This document shows, piece after piece, positions 48,380 through 49,951 of a stretch of 49,951 nt of DNA. The notes under the pieces were generated by a model. It saw only the letters and a program-made list of their open reading frames with translations, ran no database searches and was not told the DNA's origin. This stretch comes from Streptomyces barkulensis (lineage in GTDB: Bacteria; Actinomycetota; Actinomycetes; Streptomycetales; Streptomycetaceae): contig NZ_PGSG01000117.1 of NCBI RefSeq assembly GCF_002843305.1, positions 1 to 49,951 on the forward strand. The letters are read 5' to 3'. How positions within the stretch are numbered: position 1 is the first letter of the stretch; every line of letters begins with the position of its first letter. Position numbers and translations under genes: made by a program.

Positions 48380-48645
48380 CGGCGGCCTCCCGCGGCCGGG
48401 ACGGCGCGGTGCGTCTCGTCCCTCCAGCTGCGCGGAGCGCGGTGGCCCGTGACGCGCTCCGGACGCCGCCAGCGCGCCCGGTGGCGGCGCTCCTCCTCCC
48501 CCTCCGCCGGCTCCGCGCGGGAGGCGCGGGCCATGAGGGCGACGACCAGCGCGGCCAGTTCGTCGTCCGTCGGCGTCCCCCTCTCGACCCGCACGAGGGC
48601 CCGCGGTCCGGTGTCCGGCGGGGAAGGGTCGGCATGTGCGGTCAC
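48376..48645 (-). CDS. Acyl-CoA carboxylase epsilon subunit, copy 2
   Basis: An 89-aa small protein with the epsilon signature LVRVERGTPTDDELAALVVALMARAS at 17-42 and a basic, Arg-rich tail that ends with a conserved SWRDETHRAV-like segment. The GTG start at 48645 lies 11 bp after the beta-subunit stop, and the gene is coupled to the NTF2-like gene by ATGA. It differs considerably from the other epsilon (12402-12647), so the two carboxylase sets are not recent copies at this subunit. Confidence 0.83.
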   Translation of the reverse strand: MTAHADPSPPDTGPRALVRVERGTPTDDELAALVVALMARASRAEPAEGEEERRHRARWRRPERVTGHRAPRSWRDETHRAVPAAGGRR

Positions 48646-48656
48646 GGGGTTCCTCC

Positions 48657-49951
48657 TCACTGCGGCGGGTTGCCGTGCTTGCGCGACGGCAGGTCGGCGT
48701 GCTTGGAGCGCAGCATCTCCAGGGAGCGCACCAGGACCGAGCGGGTCTCGCGGGGGTCGATGACGTCGTCGACCAGGCCGCGCTCGGCCGCGTAGTAGGG
48801 GTGCATCAGCTCGGCCCGGTACTCCTTGATGCGCTGCCGGCGCACCGCCTCCGGGTCGTCGGCCTCGTTGATCTCGCGCCGGAAGACGACGTTCGCCGCT
48901 CCCTCGGCGCCCATCACCGCGATCTCGTTGGTCGGCCAGGCCAGGGCGAGGTCCGCGCCGATCGAGCGCGAGTCCATGACGATGTACGCGCCGCCGTAGG
49001 CCTTGCGCAGCACCAGCGAGATCCGCGGCACGGTGGCGTTGCAGTACGCGTACAGCAGCTTGGCGCCGTGCCGGATGATCCCGTCGTGCTCCTGGTCCAC
49101 GCCGGGCAGGAAGCCGGGCACGTCGACGAGGGTGACCAGCGGGATGTTGAAGGCGTCGCAGAACTGCACGAACCGCGCGCCCTTCTCGGAGGCCTCGATG
49201 TCCAGCACCCCCGCCATGGCGGAGGGCTGGTTGGCGACCACGCCCACCACATGCCCGTCCAGCCGGGCCAGCGCGCAGACGATGTTGGGGGCCCACGCCG
49301 GGTGCACCTCGAAGCAGTCGCCGTCGTCGACGATCTCCTCGATCACCGCCCGCACGTCGTAGGCGCGGCCCGCCTCGGTCGGCACCAGGTCGAGCAGGGC
49401 CTCGGTGAGCCGGTCGGCCGGGTCGTCGGAGGGCTCGACGGGGGCGAGTTCGCGGTTGTTGGACGGCAGCAGCGACAGCAGGTGGCGCACGTCCTCCAGA
49501 CAGCTCTCCTCGTCGTCGTAGGCGAAGTGCGCCACTCCGGAGGTCGCGGCGTGGACGTCGGCGCCGCCCAGCCCGTTGTGGGTGATCTCCTCGCCGGTGA
49601 CCGCCTTGACCACGTCGGGTCCGGTGATGAACATCTGCGAGGTGTCGCGGACCATGAACACGAAGTCGGTCAGCGCCGGGGAGTAGGCCGCCCCGCCCGC
49701 GCACGGGCCCAGCATCACCGAGATCTGCGGGATCACCCCGGAAGCCCTGGTGTTGCGGCGGAAGATGCCGCCGTAGCCGGCCAGGGCGGTCACGCCCTCC
49801 TGGATGCGGGCGCCGGCCCCGTCGTTGAGGGAGACCAGCGGCGCGCCCGCGGCCTCGGCCAGGTCCATGATCTTGTGGATCTTCTGCGCGTGGGCCTCGC
49901 CCAGCGCCCCGCCGAAGATCCGGAAGTCGTGGGCGTAGACGAAGACGGTGC
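48657..49951 (-). CDS. Acyl-CoA carboxylase beta subunit, copy 2 (N-terminus outside)
   Basis: The C-terminal 430 residues of a carboxyltransferase subunit. Both oxyanion regions are present: GPCAGGAAYSPALTDF in the N-half, and VPGFLPGVDQEHDGIIRHGAKLLYAYCNA with KAYGGAYIVMDSRSIGADLALAWP in the C-half. The end is AELPSRKHGN-like (HADLPSRKHGNPPQ), typical of actinobacterial AccB/PccB. It likely supplies malonyl-CoA for polyketide extension, with biotinylated alpha subunit from elsewhere in the genome. The first ~100 or more residues are cut by the window edge. Confidence 0.95.
   Translation of the reverse strand, partial: TVFVYAHDFRIFGGALGEAHAQKIHKIMDLAEAAGAPLVSLNDGAGARIQEGVTALAGYGGIFRRNTRASGVIPQISVMLGPCAGGAAYSPALTDFVFMVRDTSQMFITGPDVVKAVTGEEITHNGLGGADVHAATSGVAHFAYDDEESCLEDVRHLLSLLPSNNRELAPVEPSDDPADRLTEALLDLVPTEAGRAYDVRAVIEEIVDDGDCFEVHPAWAPNIVCALARLDGHVVGVVANQPSAMAGVLDIEASEKGARFVQFCDAFNIPLVTLVDVPGFLPGVDQEHDGIIRHGAKLLYAYCNATVPRISLVLRKAYGGAYIVMDSRSIGADLALAWPTNEIAVMGAEGAANVVFRREINEADDPEAVRRQRIKEYRAELMHPYYAAERGLVDDVIDPRETRSVLVRSLEMLRSKHADLPSRKHGNPPQ
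49766..49951. repeat. Right copy of the terminal direct repeat
   Basis: Matches 1-186 at about 93 per cent identity by eye, with the first 89 bases identical. See the left copy. Confidence 0.9.

Noticed and set aside
1..49951. Circular replicon suggested by matching ends
   Set aside because: The end copies differ at about 12 of 186 positions and belong to two paralogous genes, so they are not the same molecule end.

Overview
The window reads as part of a secondary-metabolite gene cluster from a high-GC actinomycete, most likely Streptomyces or a close relative. The evidence is the very high GC with strong third-position bias, frequent GTG starts with purine-rich ribosome sites, a SARP activator, two rare TTA codons and dense ATGA/GTGA translational coupling. 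No rRNA, tRNA or CRISPR array was seen. The two ends carry the same part of two paralogous acyl-CoA carboxylase beta genes (1-186 and 49766-49951), so the window probably breaks in a repeated gene and the cluster continues on both sides.

Left arm (1-6473): a truncated carboxylase beta gene, a SARP regulator, and then, divergently, a 122-aa peptide with an NHLP-like leader. The peptide is translationally coupled to a fused E1-like/YcaO cyclodehydratase, and a NarL-type two-component pair follows. This looks like a compact azoline-forming RiPP cassette inside a polyketide cluster.

Central minus-strand block (6560-21836): Sfp-type phosphopantetheinyl transferase, ACP-acyltransferase fusion (catalytic Ser replaced by Gly), acyl-CoA dehydrogenase, fatty-acyl-AMP ligase, carboxylase epsilon subunit, tandem ABM monooxygenase, didomain aromatase/cyclase, DpsC-like KASIII with Ser nucleophile, citramalate synthase, 14-TM exporter, CaiB CoA-transferase and a P450. 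These point to an aromatic (type II) polyketide with an unusual acyl or starter unit. No ketosynthase alpha/beta pair lies in the window.

Plus-strand block (22087-27842): epoxide hydrolase, P450, medium-chain reductase, an AlkZ-like HTH_42 DNA glycosylase and an SDR. The glycosylase, with a QxQ motif, suggests self-protection against a DNA-alkylating (for example epoxide-bearing) product.

Sugar block (30209-42112): SoxR-box-controlled MFS exporter, glycosyltransferase, secreted protein, then 4-aminotransferase, 3,5-epimerase, nucleotidylyltransferase, 4,6-dehydratase, 3-dehydratase, 2,3-dehydratase, 3-ketoreductase and a DsbA-like protein. This enzyme set predicts a 4-amino-2,3,4,6-tetradeoxyhexose of the forosamine/tolyposamine type. 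No N-methyltransferase was found.

Right arm (42194-49951): SoxR with its [2Fe-2S] cysteines, a flavin reductase, two VOC proteins, a luciferase-like monooxygenase, a TetR regulator, an alpha/beta hydrolase, an NTF2/SnoaL-like protein with an N-terminal His/Cys repeat, and a second carboxylase epsilon/beta pair. Two small regulons can be read from the DNA: SoxR boxes at 30137 and 42665, and matching TetR operators at 28719 and 45500. A further peculiarity is the abundance of 9-17 bp tandem repeats in spacers, several of them starting on a stop codon.
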